DNA from: Membranipora membranacea
Taxonomy: Eukaryota > Bryozoa > Gymnolaemata > Cheilostomatida > Membraniporidae
DNA length: 64,000 bases
Assembly (NCBI GenBank): GCA_914767715.1
Contig: OU612065.1
Span: forward strand, 9,548,001 to 9,612,000
Direction: 5' to 3'
Shown: positions 61,672 to 64,000 of the stretch, piece by piece
Layout: each line of letters starts with the position of its first letter
Position numbering within the stretch: the stretch's first letter is position 1
Translations under genes and position numbers: made by a program
Notes under the pieces: generated by a model
What the model was told of the DNA's origin: nothing
Seen by the model: only the letters and a program-made list of their open reading frames with translations
Databases searched by the model: none

Positions 61672-63127
61672 TGGTCTCATTCCACTGGTAAGCCGCTGCT
61701 ACCAGCAGAAGGGGGAACAACTACAAATACGACAAATTTGATCATACCAAGTTTTAATAGTTTCAATGGTTGCCTTGGCACGCTTGTGAACTTGCGTATG
61801 AGGATATGATGTTGTAAGCATACATTTGGAGTATAAGTCTATCAATCAATTCTTTATATTTTTAGTGCCATCATAGAGATGGATCAATTATTGGTCAGTT
61901 TTAGCTGGAAAAGGTTGAGCTTCCCCTTAACTGTTCCATAAGTGTGAAAATTCTGGATTGGAAGCCCGTATGATTCATCACAGAAAAACACTAATACGAC
62001 TTTGACGGTTTGTAACTCTTTTCTGACTATGATTCCTTGGTTTGGCCCACAACTCTCTCTCTCTCTTGCAAGATTTCATTCACACTTATCGCTCGAAACC
62101 ACGACTCTCCAATCATATGGTCTTAACTGATTTAACACCCTATGGAGGATGGAATATGCTCAAGCCATAACACTTTCTTTTACTCTCAAATTGTCCCAAA
62201 ATTTTCACAAATCAAGGTATCTTACCAAAATATCGTATAAGTGAATATATGACAATAAAATTGTAAATAAAAACAGTAAATAAAACCAGAACAACCAGCC
62301 CATAAATGAATATTTCCAGTAATTTTACATTCAACTCTGCTATTACCTTTTGCATTTTGCAATTTGACCAAGATCATCTAGACAAGATACGCATTTGTGT
62401 CTTGTTTATTGCAATTATACTCGGCGTTATGTTATATATCAGTCCCACAGGCGGCAGTACTTTCGTATTTATGTCTCCTTTTTTTCAAACTCCATCATCA
62501 TAGTTGACTAAGTAAAAAACTTGGTGTTTGCTATATGTTATTACTCATGATGTATGTACAATCTATTTGGGCCCTTGTTGCAGATTTTTGGAGCGTGAAA
62601 TAATGAGTGGTCACTTGTTTACGTATCAGACCAAGGAGTTAGAGAGAACAATATACTATACAATTATTAACGTGACCAATCAGTTGTAAAGGAGTTGCCT
62701 CTCCAAAAGTCAGAAGCCAATAACTCCTTGTTGATTGTCCTATAAAAGTTAATAATGCATTCCCTCCCGGATTCTATCAAGGTCATAGCCCAAAATTTAT
62801 GCAAGGTTTGAGGAGTACCTCAGACTGCCACAATAATAACGAACAACACGGTGAATGCTATTTTCAAAAGAATTCGCGAATTAGGTCAATATTTTGGACA
62901 GGTGATCATAACAAACATAGATTTCAAGTAGATGACATAGAATTGGCCGGCGTGGGAAGGAGTAGACAACTACCACTGTTAAAACATATAATGTATTGAA
63001 CCAGGTACAGGTGATTTAAATATCAGAAGAGTTTGCATTTACACTTGGTATTAAGTTTGAAAGCTAACCTTGGTTCAAAAGGTTCTAAATCTTGATTGAA
63101 ACAGCCCAGGGACTCATTCAATATGTT

Positions 63128-63285
63128 GAGTGAGTTGTCCCCTCTTTCATCAAAACAACCAAATCTATGTCATCCTAAGTAGTGTTATTTTACATAGATT
63201 TGGGGACTTAGTCTTCTCGGCTTGCTTTTTTCTCTGACGAACGAACCGCAGTATCAAACATATCAAACACAGTCTGAATCTTGGA
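63128..63285. repeat. Direct repeat, first copy
   Basis: Shares GAGTGAGTTGTCCCCTCTTT, CCAAATCTATGT, GTGTTATTTTACATAGA, GACTTAGTCT and GGCTTGCTTTTT in order with 63554-63710. The distance is 426 bases. Confidence 0.75.
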
Positions 63286-63553
63286 TTTACTGCAATTAAT
63301 TCTATTAATTTTTATGTATATGTAGTAAGTCAAGCTCAGGGTTTTGGGGTTTCCAGCTTGTCTCACTATCAAGGAGGATAGGGGGTGTCGCGGGCTGCGA
63401 GGGGAACTGATCCAATGCCTAAATGGCACATATAAAATATTTTTACAGCAATACATTGAGGTTTACATTCATTCGAAAGCTTGTAGTGCTTGATTAATAC
63501 AGAGAGTTGGTCCCTGATTAATACAGACGAGAAGCGCCAAATCGGTTTTTTAT

Positions 63554-63710
63554 GAGTGAGTTGTCCCCTCTTTGAACAAAACACCCAAATCTATGTTATC
63601 CTACGCTGTGTTATTTTACATAGAATTGATGACTTAGTCTACTTGGCTTGCTTTTTCTCCAGATAAAGTGAACAGCTGTATCAAACACATCAAAAATATT
63701 GTGAGAGTTC
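63554..63710. repeat. Direct repeat, second copy
   Basis: Diverged copy of 63128-63285 in the same orientation. It could be a tandem duplication or two ends of one element with direct terminal repeats. Confidence 0.75.
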
Positions 63711-64000
63711 ATCCACCACACACTCCTTGAAAATGCCCTCAGCTCATCCATTTTTTTGCCTCAAACCCATCTCTATAGTTTTGCTAGGGAAATAATAATT
63801 ATGAAGGGCTTGCCATAACTCAGTTAGCTGTCACAATCCAATCTGGTTACTTACATTGCATTGAGATTATTTTGTTGCATCGCTCTGCCTAAACCCTATC
63901 CCCCTCCTTGGAAATTGATATCATGCTGTGGATGGGCACACCACGGAAACCAACAACACCTTTCACAGCATATGACTACAAATTCAAACTTGATACAGCA

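Larger units (their letters stand above)
59892..64000. other. Upstream flank of the ETS gene, no further gene recognised
   Basis: Holds a tRNA-like sequence (60104-60185), a possible alternative ETS first exon (61162-61275), a short palindrome (61633-61671) and a pair of direct repeats (63128-63285 and 63554-63710). Remaining open frames are short, with no domain I recognise. Confidence 0.5.

Overview
This is a stretch of animal nuclear genome. All the genes are split by GT-AG introns, and their products are typical of animals (POLD1, FEM1, MYORG, CYP46A1 and PRXL2C types, and an ETS factor with a Pointed domain). The DNA is AT-rich and full of small inverted-repeat transposons. The number and length of the introns and the lack of Alu/L1-type repeats suggest an invertebrate, probably marine, but I cannot name the phylum. 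I built the exon models by hand, joining open frames at splice sites; the reading phase agrees at every junction except one, in the first gene after RPS8.

Layout. (1) 28-137 (+): last exon of ribosomal protein S8. (2) 806-4522 (-): six-exon gene for a four-helix membrane protein resembling MARVEL/CMTM proteins. (3) 4523-8409: no gene recognised, but three long foldback/MITE elements. (4) 8410-17480 (+): complete 13-exon CYP46A1-like cytochrome P450, 540 codons. (5) 20004-29209 (-): complete 9-exon MYORG-like family 31 glycosidase, 710 codons, type II membrane protein. Its 4.5-kb intron holds a nest of mobile DNA. (6) 30611-34797 (-): complete 4-exon FEM1A/C-like ankyrin protein, 625 codons. 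(7) 36342-38853 (-): complete 4-exon PRXL2C (AAED1)-like protein, 234 codons. (8) 40072-56128 (+): complete 23-exon DNA polymerase delta catalytic subunit, 1092 codons. (9) 57051-59891 (-): complete 6-exon Pointed-domain ETS factor, 377 codons. (10) 59892-64000: no gene recognised apart from one possible alternative first exon.

Gene relationships. The genes are ordinary and functionally unrelated: translation, lipid oxidation, glycan trimming, ubiquitin targeting, redox, replication and transcription. PRXL2C and POLD1 are divergent, with 1.2 kb between their starts. CYP46/MYORG and POLD1/ETS are convergent pairs. I see no operon-like logic and no new multi-gene system.

The most unusual content is in the repeats. 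A TTAA-targeting MITE occurs three times. One copy sits inside one arm of a 2.2-kb foldback element whose other arm keeps the empty TTAA site. A solo foldback arm splits a dead non-LTR reverse transcriptase. There are also a hAT-type MITE with a perfect 8-bp target duplication, recurrent short palindromes, a miRNA-like hairpin, and a PRXL2C whose CxxC motif reads CxxT.
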